From an uncultured Asticcacaulis sp. (GTDB lineage: Bacteria; Pseudomonadota; Alphaproteobacteria; Caulobacterales; Caulobacteraceae), in contig CAMLLA010000003.1 in NCBI GenBank assembly GCA_946480525.1, forward strand, positions 1 through 31,011: a stretch of DNA of 31,011 nucleotides. Reading direction: 5' to 3'. The notes below the pieces were generated by a model. The model saw only the letters and a program-made list of their open reading frames with translations, had not been told where the DNA came from and searched no databases. Positions 1 to 6,716 of the stretch are shown piece after piece. The translations under genes and the position numbers were made by a program. The first letter of the stretch is position 1. Each line of letters begins with the position of its first letter.

Positions 1-200
1 TCGATGTCATGGAGGAACTGGTCAAGTTCACCCTGCTGACCCGCGACTGCGCCGGTTATCTGGTCGATCGCTATAGCGAGCGCAAGGAAACAGCGCAAAA
101 AGCCAAGCCTGTCATCTCCGCACCAGATCAGCCGTCGTGTTGCAAAACCTGCTGCCCGGTCCCGGCCGACGCGAGTCTGGCGTCAAGAGCGCTCACATGA
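1..200 (+). CDS. arsH: ArsH, NADPH-dependent FMN reductase / organoarsenical oxidase (3' end only)
   Basis: Partial gene: the reading frame is open from the left edge of the window and ends in TGA at 198-200. The visible residues DVMEELVKFTLLTRD, then YLVDRYSERKE, match my memory of the conserved C-terminal part of ArsH, a flavoprotein that reduces FMN with NADPH and oxidises trivalent organoarsenicals. The last 25 or so residues carry two Cys pairs (CCKTCC) that I do not recall in standard ArsH. They may be an added arsenic or metal ligand, or simply a variable tail. The stop overlaps the start of the next gene (ATGA at 197-200), so the two are translationally coupled in an arsenic-resistance operon that begins outside the window. 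Confidence 0.8.
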   Translation, partial: DVMEELVKFTLLTRDCAGYLVDRYSERKETAQKAKPVISAPDQPSCCKTCCPVPADASLASRALT

Positions 201-640
201 CCGGGCCGCTTACATTCGAACCGGTGGCCGTGTCTGACCCGGACCTGCGGGCCGCCCTCGAAGGCGAGCGCCTGCCGGCCAGCGACCTTGGTCATGGCGA
301 TCAGGTATTCTGGAGGCTGGTCATTGAAGACAAGCCAGCCGGTTTTGTCGGCATCGAGCGCTACGGCAAGGCAGCGCTTCTGCGGTCACTGCTCGTTACG
401 CCCGACGCGAAGGGCAAGGGTTACGGCGCTGCCCTGGTGCGGTTTGCCGCTGAGCAGGCTTCGGACACCGGCATCAGTGAACTTTGGCTGCTGACCAATA
501 CGGCCGCGCCGTTCTTCACGTATCTGGGCTGGCGTCTCCGCGCCCGAAGCGACGCCCCACAAGACCTCCAGACATCGGGAGAGTTTGCCGGCCTTTGCCC
601 TTCGTCGGCGACCTGCATGTCCTGGAAGACCGGAACATAG
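197..640 (+). CDS. arsN2: ArsN2-type arsenic-resistance GNAT acetyltransferase
   Basis: A 147-residue GNAT-fold N-acetyltransferase. The acetyl-CoA loop is the KGKGYG stretch after the beta strand LLRSLLVTP, and the C-terminus has the EFAGLCPSSATCM pattern that I associate with ArsN2, the small acetyltransferase found in arsenic operons. Other ars-linked GNATs detoxify organoarsenicals such as phosphinothricin-like arsenicals by N-acetylation; whether ArsN2 does the same is less settled. The start at 197 is chosen because it gives an ATGA overlap with the arsH stop. An upstream ATG at 137 in the same frame would overlap arsH by 64 bases and add unrelated residues. The location next to arsH supports the call. 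Confidence 0.82.
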   Translation: MTGPLTFEPVAVSDPDLRAALEGERLPASDLGHGDQVFWRLVIEDKPAGFVGIERYGKAALLRSLLVTPDAKGKGYGAALVRFAAEQASDTGISELWLLTNTAAPFFTYLGWRLRARSDAPQDLQTSGEFAGLCPSSATCMSWKTGT

Positions 641-684
641 CCGCCGCTATTGTGCGGCCCGCCCGCACCGACTATTATCCCCGG

Positions 685-1011
685 ATGCGTTCGAGCTGGA
701 TCCAGATCATTGGGCTTTTGTGCGGGCTGATCGCCATGTTGGCCTGCCTTCAGACACCGGCTGCGGCAGGATCGCTTATGCTCCGGGAAACCGGCGGATC
801 GCATGCGGCCATGGACATGACGTCCGACATGCCCTGCTGTCCCGACAAGGGTACGGTTCAGCTCAAGGTCTGCAGCCAGCCATGTGCTGTTATTGCCGTG
901 GAAAACTTCAGCCTGGTCTACCGCCCATACGTCAGACCTCTTCGCTTCGGCTTTGGCACGTCCCGCGGCACCGGCATTACCTACGATCCGGCGGCGCCCC
1001 CTCCGCGATAA
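685..1011 (+). CDS. Small exported Cys/Met/His-containing protein, DUF2946-like
   Basis: A protein of 108 residues starting at ATG 685. An in-frame ATG at 484 would overlap arsN2 heavily and is not preferred. Residues 6-28 form a hydrophobic signal sequence ending in TPAAAG. The mature part has a potential metal-binding stretch HAAMDMTSDMPCCPD and a later CSQPC, then a proline-rich end DPAAPPPR. This layout resembles small periplasmic DUF2946/CopL-like proteins that sit next to metal-resistance genes in Proteobacteria. No clear Shine-Dalgarno sequence precedes the start. It lies 44 bases after arsN2 and 53 bases before another Cys-rich exported peptide, which suggests a role in metal or metalloid handling. 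The role is inferred from composition and context only. Confidence 0.6.
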   Translation: MRSSWIQIIGLLCGLIAMLACLQTPAAAGSLMLRETGGSHAAMDMTSDMPCCPDKGTVQLKVCSQPCAVIAVENFSLVYRPYVRPLRFGFGTSRGTGITYDPAAPPPR

Positions 1012-1064
1012 CGCGTCAGATGAACCTTTACATTCAAAGTTTCCAATCTGATGGAGTTATCTCA

Positions 1065-1241
1065 ATGAATATCCGTATCATTACCGTAGCGGCCGTGGCC
1101 GTCCTGTTGTCCGCCGGCGCCGCGATGGCCGCACCGGAGGCCGTGAAGGATGCCGTTAAGGCATGCTGTGAGGCCATGGAGAAGTGCTGTTGCTGCAAGG
1201 ACAAGGCAGACAGCAGCCATGAGGCCCACACGGCACACTAA
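1065..1241 (+). CDS. Small exported Cys-cluster peptide, putative metal binder
   Basis: A 58-residue protein with a signal peptide (about residues 1-22, ending AAMAA). The mature part is only some 36 residues and holds six cysteines in two clusters, ACCEAM and KCCCCKD, followed by a His-containing tail SSHEAHTAH. A GGAG sequence lies about nine bases before the ATG. It resembles no enzyme; thiolate clusters of this kind bind soft metals such as Cu(I), As(III) or Zn. It is the last gene before a strong terminator and follows arsH, arsN2 and another Cys/Met-rich exported protein. I cannot name a family. Confidence 0.6.
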   Translation: MNIRIITVAAVAVLLSAGAAMAAPEAVKDAVKACCEAMEKCCCCKDKADSSHEAHTAH

Positions 1242-1261
1242 TAACGAAAGCCGTTCCAAGG

Positions 1262-1296
1262 TGCCCGCGCCAGTCTGTTGGCGCGGGCATTTGCTT
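1262..1296 (+). terminator. Rho-independent terminator after the arsenic/metal gene group
   Basis: An 11-bp perfect GC-rich stem, TGCCCGCGCCA (1262-1272) with TGGCGCGGGCA (1279-1289), has a six-base loop and is followed by a short T-rich stretch. It closes the plus-strand genes and separates them from the convergent minus-strand group. Confidence 0.8.
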
Positions 1297-1379
1297 ACCC
1301 TTGCGGGAGGAATAGCGCCGGGAACGGAAAATGGAGCCGTCTTTGATTCAGATCCTTAGACACGGTCTGAAAGCGGAAA

Positions 1380-1769
1380 TCAGCCAGCATCTTCCCAGGC
1401 CTTCGGCCGTGACCGTGGCATTGTGCTGACTATGCATGCCAGGCTAATGACATCATCGCTATCGATAGCCGCAAATTCGTAGCGGTCCGTATTTAGCCCC
1501 AGCGATTGACACGCTTTCAGAGGAATGTCGTACCATTGCCCCAATCGATTGTGTTTGGCGTGAAGCACAAGCTTTGACCGCGCGCCAACGGCATGGCGGG
1601 TCGAGGTGATCGCATTATGGAAGCCGCCCAAAGGCGATGCACTCATGATCGTGTACGCGTGATGAAGCACGTCGTGTTGCTGCACAAGTATATAGACCGG
1701 CCCGCCTTTCCCGCGTTCTGCCCTGACCTGAATGCCTGTGCTTGCGTCGAGATTTATTGAAACGGACAT
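1380..1769 (-). CDS. Hypothetical protein, last gene of a five-gene minus-strand group
   Basis: A 129-residue protein of unknown family. The start at 1769 is preferred to the upstream start at 1874 because an AGGAG sits seven bases before it and it leaves a 13-base gap to the previous gene instead of an overlap. No signal peptide or membrane segment is visible. Residues about 29-49 contain VQQHDVL followed by LGGF. The protein encoded two genes upstream (2541-3041) has VQQHDDL followed by LVGGF at almost the same spacing, so this gene may share a diverged module with its neighbours. The C-terminal half (LVLHAKHNRLGQWYDIP, then DRYEFAAIDSDDVISL) is not recognised. Confidence 0.6.
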   Translation of the reverse strand: MSVSINLDASTGIQVRAERGKGGPVYILVQQHDVLHHAYTIMSASPLGGFHNAITSTRHAVGARSKLVLHAKHNRLGQWYDIPLKACQSLGLNTDRYEFAAIDSDDVISLACIVSTMPRSRPKAWEDAG

Positions 1770-1782
1770 CGGTAACTCCTGG

Positions 1783-2265
1783 TCAGGACCGCTGAGGCCC
1801 GGCGTCGCACCACTCCGCCTGGCCACCGGCCGCGGATATGATTGCAACAGCCTTCTGGGCAGCTCTCGCTGCATCTTCGTATGTCGGAAATTCGCTGACC
1901 ATGCGCCCGTCTCGGGTCAAATGCCAGATGCCGCCCTCGGCGCGGACTTCGAACCGTATCCAAACCCGACTTTCGTTTCCAACACGTAGCTCCGGCTCAA
2001 GCCATAGCCGCACCCATTCCGGGGCGGAGGAGAGCAATGTACTCTGCGCATCCGAAGCGCCGACGAACAAGGTTGCATGGACAAACTGGGAACCGTAAGC
2101 CAGAACCGCGTCGTGATCGTCCGCAGGTGCCAGTGCAGCTTCGCTCGCGAAGCCCTCTTCGATTTTGCGCAGGAGTCTTGGATTGTCATCTAAAAGCGCT
2201 GCGAGCACGACCTGAAGCACGCGCCTGTGCACGCGATCTTCTATACTTAATTGCGCGCGGTTCAT
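1783..2265 (-). CDS. Hypothetical protein with DUF2188-like C-terminal module
   Basis: A 160-residue protein. The N-terminus is helical (EDRVHRRVLQVVLAALL) and the C-terminal part follows the pattern W-x-L-x-R-D-G-R-x-V-x-x-F-x-T, then an Ala-rich helix, which recalls the small beta-beta-alpha DUF2188 module. It aligns over its length with the protein encoded at 2541-3041: the shared elements are a helical start, D-x-x-A-Y-x-x-x-F-V, LSS, W, RDGR, F and GGxAE. The start ATG overlaps the stop of the preceding gene (ATGA, 2262-2265), so expression is coupled. Function unknown. Confidence 0.62.
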   Translation of the reverse strand: MNRAQLSIEDRVHRRVLQVVLAALLDDNPRLLRKIEEGFASEAALAPADDHDAVLAYGSQFVHATLFVGASDAQSTLLSSAPEWVRLWLEPELRVGNESRVWIRFEVRAEGGIWHLTRDGRMVSEFPTYEDAARAAQKAVAIISAAGGQAEWCDAGPQRS

Positions 2266-2498
2266 TGGTTTTCCATCTTGACGGACATGCGGGTGCGCGG
2301 ACCGGTAAGGCCTTCAATTTTCAGGTAGAATTCACCACGCCTGTATCTCGGCTCGACAGTCGCAAGGACACTTTGCAGCCCGCTGGGACGCGCCGGGGCT
2401 ATCGTACGGGATCGCCAGCCCCGCAGTGCGGATGGCTCCTTCGCCACCACCACCTGGGGTCTTGCGATTGCGAGGTCGTGGATTTTTGCGTAATTCAT
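2262..2498 (-). CDS. Small basic hypothetical protein
   Basis: A 78-residue Arg-rich protein (RGWRSRTIAPARP, EPRYRRGEFYLK) without a recognised domain. A purine-rich AGAAAGAAG precedes the start at 2498. Its stop overlaps the next gene's ATG. It lies between two paralogous genes, so an insertion between tandem copies or a functional trio is possible. Function unknown. Confidence 0.5.
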   Translation of the reverse strand: MNYAKIHDLAIARPQVVVAKEPSALRGWRSRTIAPARPSGLQSVLATVEPRYRRGEFYLKIEGLTGPRTRMSVKMENQ

Positions 2499-2540
2499 TG
2501 AGCTTCTTTCTAAAAAGTCTTGGCCGCGGGTGACATCGTA

Positions 2541-3041
2541 TCAATTTGCGCGGGTCGGCCTCGGCGGATGACGCGCCACCAGCTCGGCCGAACCGCCGGT
2601 GCAGAAGACTTCCTGCATTCCTTGATGTGCGGCCTCAAGCGCGCCTTTTTGCGATACAAAACCGCCAACGAGCCGCCCGTCGCGCAGAACTTCCCATAGG
2701 TCGTCATGCTGCTGTACGACGAAGAGGACAGCCAAATTCTCGTTTGCCAGGTTCGCCTCTCCCGCCGTCGGCCAAAGATCGTCCCACAACGATATGGGAG
2801 ACGCGTTTGACGACAAGGCACCCTCGGTACCAAGCCGGATGACTTCCCGGACGAAGGCTGCCGCATAGGCTGCGGTGTCTGTTTGTCCGAACGGTGGCAC
2901 GACACGAACCGGTCGGCTGAAGGCCTCTTTCATCCGTTCCAGGATTTTTGAGTCGGTTTCCACCAAATAGACAATCAATGCCTGCAGGACCTGCTCATGC
3001 GCCAGCACGCGGCGTTCAAGGTCGGTCGTTTCGTTGGTCAT
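2541..3041 (-). CDS. Hypothetical protein, paralogue of the 1783-2265 product
   Basis: A 166-residue soluble protein. It begins with a helical stretch (LERRVLAHEQVLQALIVYLV) and ends with a module reading VQQHDDLWEVLRDGRLVGGF, then an Ala-rich helix and GGSAELV. The W-x-V-x-R-D-G-R core and following helix recall DUF2188-type small domains, but I do not claim membership. GGGAG lies five bases before the ATG. The gene is 30 bases after the first gene of the group and about 40 bases before the next, consistent with a single transcript. No catalytic motif is visible. Confidence 0.6.
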   Translation of the reverse strand: MTNETTDLERRVLAHEQVLQALIVYLVETDSKILERMKEAFSRPVRVVPPFGQTDTAAYAAAFVREVIRLGTEGALSSNASPISLWDDLWPTAGEANLANENLAVLFVVQQHDDLWEVLRDGRLVGGFVSQKGALEAAHQGMQEVFCTGGSAELVARHPPRPTRAN

Positions 3042-3071
3042 GGCTGCTCCCGCAATAACGGCATTCGGTCA

Positions 3072-3392
3072 TCAAATGATGGTCCAGTTGGATGTGTACT
3101 CTCTATCCGTGTGCAATAGACCGTCTTCGGCTTTCCATGGACGGCATTGATGCTGGTCGCCGTCGATGTTGACTGCCAGCCCCGCCAAGCCGAAATTTTC
3201 GACCAGGCCATACGCTGTCGCGCCGGAGGCCATTTCGATATCGAGAACGTCGCCAGGTGCAAGATCCCAAGTCGTGATGGCAATTTGGGTGCCGCTGCCG
3301 AAGGCGGTATTTGATGTGACGGCGTCATGATGTTTCACGGCGCGGCTTTCCAACCCGGGCGTAGCGAACTTGCACGGTGTCTGAACCGTCAT
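3072..3392 (-). CDS. Hypothetical protein, first gene of the minus-strand group
   Basis: A 106-residue protein if started at 3392. ATGs at 3404 and 3440 are in frame but lack a ribosome-binding site, while a GGA lies about nine bases before the 3392 ATG. The assignment stays uncertain. The sequence has no signal peptide; it is rich in short beta-like stretches (TQIAITTWDLAPGDVLDIEM, AVNIDGDQHQ) and ends in NWTII. No family is recognised. It is transcribed away from the AT-rich gap that also precedes the cold-shock gene, so the two may be controlled from that gap. Confidence 0.5.
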   Translation of the reverse strand: MTVQTPCKFATPGLESRAVKHHDAVTSNTAFGSGTQIAITTWDLAPGDVLDIEMASGATAYGLVENFGLAGLAVNIDGDQHQCRPWKAEDGLLHTDREYTSNWTII

Positions 3393-3676
3393 TGGGTGTT
3401 CCATTGTAGGGGGGCTAAATATCCGAGCGATTTCGGACATCGTTTTGTGTGACGCGGTTGCTATCTAATGAGCCGGAGAGCGCATTTAGGTTCCGAATGA
3501 TCGACGTCGCAGCGATAGAGCGCGACAGGTTTTAGGGTTCGCATCGGAGCAGAAATTTCAAGAATATTAAATATATCTCACAAAATGTAAGAATGTAATA
3601 TTTAAAATAATAATCCGCTATTTTCGATTAGACCCATCCTCAATGAATGATGATAATATATTTCAAAATAATTTCC

Positions 3677-3705
3677 TTGATTTTATTCGCCATATAAATT
3701 ATTAC
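3677..3705 (+). promoter_or_regulatory. Candidate sigma70 promoter of the cold-shock gene
   Basis: TTGATT (3677-3682) and TATTAC (3700-3705) are separated by 17 bases, a standard sigma70 spacing. If used, transcription would start near 3712 and give a leader of about 130 bases, typical of cspA-type genes. In such AT-rich sequence chance matches are common. Confidence 0.3.
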
Positions 3706-3789
3706 AGCATTATCGACTTATGATTGTCTGATGATTTGTTTTGCGCCCTAGTCGCACAGATGAAGCTCCCATTCAAATTTATTCGAGAG

Positions 3790-3814
3790 GTGCCGATGCA
3801 TTTTGCATAGGCAC
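3790..3814 (+). promoter_or_regulatory. Leader hairpin upstream of the cold-shock gene
   Basis: A two-tier hairpin: GTGCC (3790-3794) pairs with GGCAC (3810-3814), and ATGCA (3796-3800) with TGCAT (3804-3808), around a TTT loop with one opposed G/A. It sits 29 bases before the ATG in the presumed 5' UTR. Long structured leaders of cspA-family mRNAs act in temperature-dependent translation; a similar role here is inferred. Confidence 0.5.
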
Positions 3815-3843
3815 GTATAACATTACCATTGAAAGGGTTCGTT

Positions 3844-4053
3844 ATGAGCGCAGGTACAGTTAAGTGGTTCAATTCCACAAAAGGTTTTGGTTTCATCGAG
3901 CCGACAAACGGTGGTCAGGACGTCTTCGTTCATATCAGCGCGGTTGAACGCTCTGGCATGAACAATCTTCACGAAGGCCAGCAAATCACGTACGAACTGC
4001 AACGTGACGCAAAGTCGGGCAAGATGTCCGCTGAGCAGCTCCAGGCAGCGTAG
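3844..4053 (+). CDS. Cold-shock protein, CspA family
   Basis: A 69-residue single cold-shock domain. It shows the usual start [15 protein letters not shown], with RNP1 (KGFGFI, residues 13-18) and RNP2 (VFVHIS, residues 27-32), then [16 protein letters not shown]. The length is standard for the family. The start is ATG 3844, with GAAAGGG seven bases upstream; the in-frame TTG at 3829 would add residues not normally present. These proteins bind single-stranded RNA/DNA in the cytoplasm and melt mRNA secondary structure. It is a single-gene unit with its own leader and terminator. Which paralogue it is, and whether it is cold-induced or constitutive, cannot be told from the sequence. Confidence 0.95.
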   Translation: MSAGTVKWFNSTKGFGFIEPTNGGQDVFVHISAVERSGMNNLHEGQQITYELQRDAKSGKMSAEQLQAA

Positions 4054-4081
4054 CCTTTCTCTTCACAGGGAAGACTGATTT

Positions 4082-4112
4082 AAGGTCGAACCTCCGGGTT
4101 CGGCCTTTTTTG
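4082..4112 (+). terminator. Rho-independent terminator of the cold-shock gene
   Basis: AAGGTCGAACC (4082-4092) pairs with GGTTCGGCCTT (4097-4107), with one G-U pair, around a TCCG tetraloop. A run of Ts follows directly. Confidence 0.88.
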
Positions 4113-4335
4113 TTGTCGATACCTAGGCAATCTACGTGTGAGATTAGGATTCACGGACCGACATACGGAGGATGGCAGCGCCGCGTGCCATATGGGCGAC
4201 GCCACGCGCTCGTTGCCGACATCCATAACGTCGATCGTCTTGCGCATCACGGCGGCAGGTCGCAAATTCCGCGTATTTTTACAATCATCCTGAGCTCTCC
4301 GACGCTAAATTGCGGTCATCGAAGAGGTCAAGCCG

Positions 4336-5589
4336 ATGAACCGCCGCCAATTTATAACATCCGCAACCGCAACAGCTTTCCTGGGCGGCATCATTACCCC
4401 ATCCGCCCATTCCAAGGAGACCATGGCCATGACAAAGCCCGCACCGTTCCGCATCTCGATCCCGGAAGAAGAGATTGCCGACCTGAAAATCCGCCTGAAG
4501 CGCGCGCGGTGGCCGGTTGAACCCGATGGCGACAGCTGGGAGCGTGGCATACCCGGGAGCTATCTCCGTCAGCTTGCCGACCGGTGGAGCGCCTTTGACT
4601 GGGCCAGCCACCAAGCGGCGATCAATCGCTTCGACCAGGTTCTGTTCTCTTATGAGCAACACGATATCCATGCCTTCCACGTCCGTTCGGCAGAACCCGA
4701 TGCGGTGCCGCTTGTGCTGCTGCACGGCTGGCCAAGTTCAGGACTGGAGTATCTGAAGGTTTTTGAAAAGCTCGCCGACCCCGTCGCGCATGGCGGCAAG
4801 GCTTCGGATGCCTTTCATGTCATCGCACCGACCATGCCGGGCTTCGGGCTGTCCCCGGCGGCAACGACCGCCGGGTGGAGCATGGGCAAGGTCGCCGACG
4901 CGGTCCTCGCGCTTGTCTCGGCCCTGGGCTACGAACGGTTTGCCGTGCATGGTACCGATATGGGCGCCGGCGTGGCGGGCGAACTCGATGTCCGCGCGGC
5001 GGGGCGTGTCATCGGCCTTCACACCGGAACGGACAGCGATACCGCTGTCGCCGTCGCCTCGTTCATGAAGGACGCCGCACTGGCGCGAACCGACCTGAGT
5101 GACGCGCAGAAGGCCGACCTCGCCAAACGGTTTGCCGGCATGGACGACCGGAACGGATACCTGGCAATCCAGTCGTCACGGCCCAAGACGCTCGGCTTCG
5201 CCCTCCACGACTCCCCAACAGGCCAACTGGCGTGGATCGCGGAGAAGTTCGCGGCATGGACGGATCCGGACAAGGCCCTCATCGAAGACGCGGTCGATCT
5301 CGACCAGTTCCTGGCCATCGCATCGACCTACTGGTTCGGCGGTGGCGGCGCGGGATCGGCCCATGCCGTCTGGGAGAGCTTCAGGGCGATGGGTTGGGGC
5401 GCGCAGACCCATACACCAAAAGGCGTCATTGCGTTCAACGCCGATGACCTGACCCGCCCGCTTCTTGATCCGCAAAAGGCTTTGAGCCACTGGACGTCGC
5501 GTTCCGACGGCGGTCACTTCCCCGCGATGGAATTGCCCGATGTGCTCGTCGCCGATCTGCGCTTGTTCTTTTCGACTCTAAGGGCGTAG
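4336..5589 (+). CDS. Tat-exported epoxide hydrolase, EHN + alpha/beta-hydrolase fold
   Basis: A 417-residue protein. Residues 1-26 look like a twin-arginine signal (MNRRQFITSATATAFLGG), so the enzyme is probably exported folded to the periplasm. Residues about 37-145 match the epoxide hydrolase N-terminal domain (FRISIPEEEIADLKIRLKRARWP), and an alpha/beta-hydrolase domain follows. The oxyanion-hole motif HGWP is at 130-133, the likely nucleophile Asp208 lies in HGTDMGAG, and the likely catalytic His394 in GGHFPAME. Such enzymes open epoxides to vicinal diols through an aspartyl-ester intermediate. GAGG lies upstream of the start. The next gene begins three bases after the stop. The natural substrate is unknown. 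Confidence 0.88.
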   Translation: MNRRQFITSATATAFLGGIITPSAHSKETMAMTKPAPFRISIPEEEIADLKIRLKRARWPVEPDGDSWERGIPGSYLRQLADRWSAFDWASHQAAINRFDQVLFSYEQHDIHAFHVRSAEPDAVPLVLLHGWPSSGLEYLKVFEKLADPVAHGGKASDAFHVIAPTMPGFGLSPAATTAGWSMGKVADAVLALVSALGYERFAVHGTDMGAGVAGELDVRAAGRVIGLHTGTDSDTAVAVASFMKDAALARTDLSDAQKADLAKRFAGMDDRNGYLAIQSSRPKTLGFALHDSPTGQLAWIAEKFAAWTDPDKALIEDAVDLDQFLAIASTYWFGGGGAGSAHAVWESFRAMGWGAQTHTPKGVIAFNADDLTRPLLDPQKALSHWTSRSDGGHFPAMELPDVLVADLRLFFSTLRA

Positions 5590-5592
5590 ATC

Positions 5593-6708
5593 ATGACGGT
5601 GCATCACCGGACGTTCACCGTGCAAGGGGCCACGCAAATGCCATTCGATACTGCCCGGATACGCTGCCATCACCAGCGCCTCACCGGCGCCCGGCCCGCC
5701 TCCGCCTTGCAGGTCGTCGAGTGGTTCGGCGCCATCCAGGCCCAGGATTTCGGCGCCGCGCTGTGGGCCGTCGGACAGCGATCGGCCGGACTGACCGCCG
5801 AAGACGTGACGCGCGCCATCGCGGACAGGGAGATTGTCCGCTCCTGGCCCATGCGCGGTACGATCCATTTCGTGCCAGGCGCCGACCTGCGCTGGATGCT
5901 TTCGCTGACCAGTGCGCGCGAGAATGACCGCGTCCGCTCGCTGCTTCGTGGCCTTGGCCATGGCCAGGCGACACTTGATCGCGCCCGCGGGATACTCGAA
6001 GCCGCCTTGAGCAATGGCCCTCTGACCCGGCCCGAAATCTATGAAAAGCTCGAGCAGGACGGCATTCCAACGGCAAAAACCGTAGGTATCCAGATCCTCA
6101 CCTTCTGGGCGCAATCGGGGCTGATCTGCTTCGCGGAGCATTGCGGCAAACAACCGACCTTCGCCCTCCTCGACGACTGGCTGGCGCCGGAAAAGGCCAA
6201 CCAGCCCGATCGCGAAACAGCGCTGAGGACCCTGGCCGAGCGCTACTTCCGCAGCCATAGCCCGGCGACCGAACGCGATTTCGCCTGGTGGGCGGGGATT
6301 ACGCTGACAGTGGCGCGCGAAGCTATCCGGCTGGCCGGCGGGCTGTTGTCCGAGCGCGTCTTGAATGGCGTGCCGTTCCTGTCGCACGTCGACAGCCAGC
6401 CGGACGCGGATGCTGAGGGTGACGTGCTGCGCCTGCTGTCTCCCTTCGACGAAATCCTGGTCGGCTACAAGGATCGCTCGGCTTACGATCTGCAAAGCGG
6501 CGCGCCGGACCAGACGCTCAACCTTTTTGGCCCCACCCTCCTGCTGAACGGCCGTCTCGTGGGTTCCTGGCAAAAGACGCTCGGAGCAAAATCCGGCCGC
6601 GCCACCCTTGCATTTCTGCCCGCAGCCGACCCACGTGCGCGAACCCTGGCCGACGCCGAGATCAAACGCCTCAGCCACTTCTGGGGAATGCCTGTCGTCG
6701 CGTCCTGA
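5593..6708 (+). CDS. Winged-helix HTH_42 family protein (AlkX/YcaQ-like)
   Basis: A 371-residue protein of the winged-helix DNA-binding family HTH_42, which includes the AlkZ/YcaQ DNA glycosylases that unhook interstrand cross-links and remove alkylated bases. The conserved N-terminal element WFGAIQAQDFGAALWA carries a Gln-x-Gln motif at the place of the catalytic QxQ/QxD of that superfamily, and SWPMRGTIHF follows as expected. The C-terminal part (SPFDEILVGYKDRSAY, later LLLNGRLVGSW) is also typical. It starts three bases after the epoxide hydrolase, so the two are co-transcribed; an alternative start at 5638 (MPFDTARI) also has an AAGGGG before it. Pairing with an epoxide hydrolase makes repair or sensing of epoxide damage an attractive but unproven idea. 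Confidence 0.8.
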   Translation: MTVHHRTFTVQGATQMPFDTARIRCHHQRLTGARPASALQVVEWFGAIQAQDFGAALWAVGQRSAGLTAEDVTRAIADREIVRSWPMRGTIHFVPGADLRWMLSLTSARENDRVRSLLRGLGHGQATLDRARGILEAALSNGPLTRPEIYEKLEQDGIPTAKTVGIQILTFWAQSGLICFAEHCGKQPTFALLDDWLAPEKANQPDRETALRTLAERYFRSHSPATERDFAWWAGITLTVAREAIRLAGGLLSERVLNGVPFLSHVDSQPDADAEGDVLRLLSPFDEILVGYKDRSAYDLQSGAPDQTLNLFGPTLLLNGRLVGSWQKTLGAKSGRATLAFLPAADPRARTLADAEIKRLSHFWGMPVVAS

Positions 6709-6716
6709 CCGCGGGA

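Larger units (their letters stand above)
3393..3843. other. AT-rich intergenic region between divergent transcription units
   Basis: About 450 bases with no convincing gene. The stretch 3540-3720 is far richer in A and T than the rest of the window (runs such as AATATTAAATATAT and TAATATTTAAAATAATAAT). It separates the minus-strand small-gene group from the cold-shock gene and contains the latter's likely promoter and leader. A minus-strand reading frame at 3702-3896 crosses into the cold-shock gene and is not supported. Confidence 0.7.

Noticed and set aside
3702..3896. Minus-strand frame crossing the cold-shock start
   Set aside because: It overlaps the leader and first codons of a certain gene and contains no known motif.
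4113..4335. Possible short gene between the cold-shock terminator and the epoxide hydrolase
   Set aside because: The ATG after CGGAGG at about 4160 opens only some 18 codons and no promoter is obvious; treated as plain intergenic sequence.
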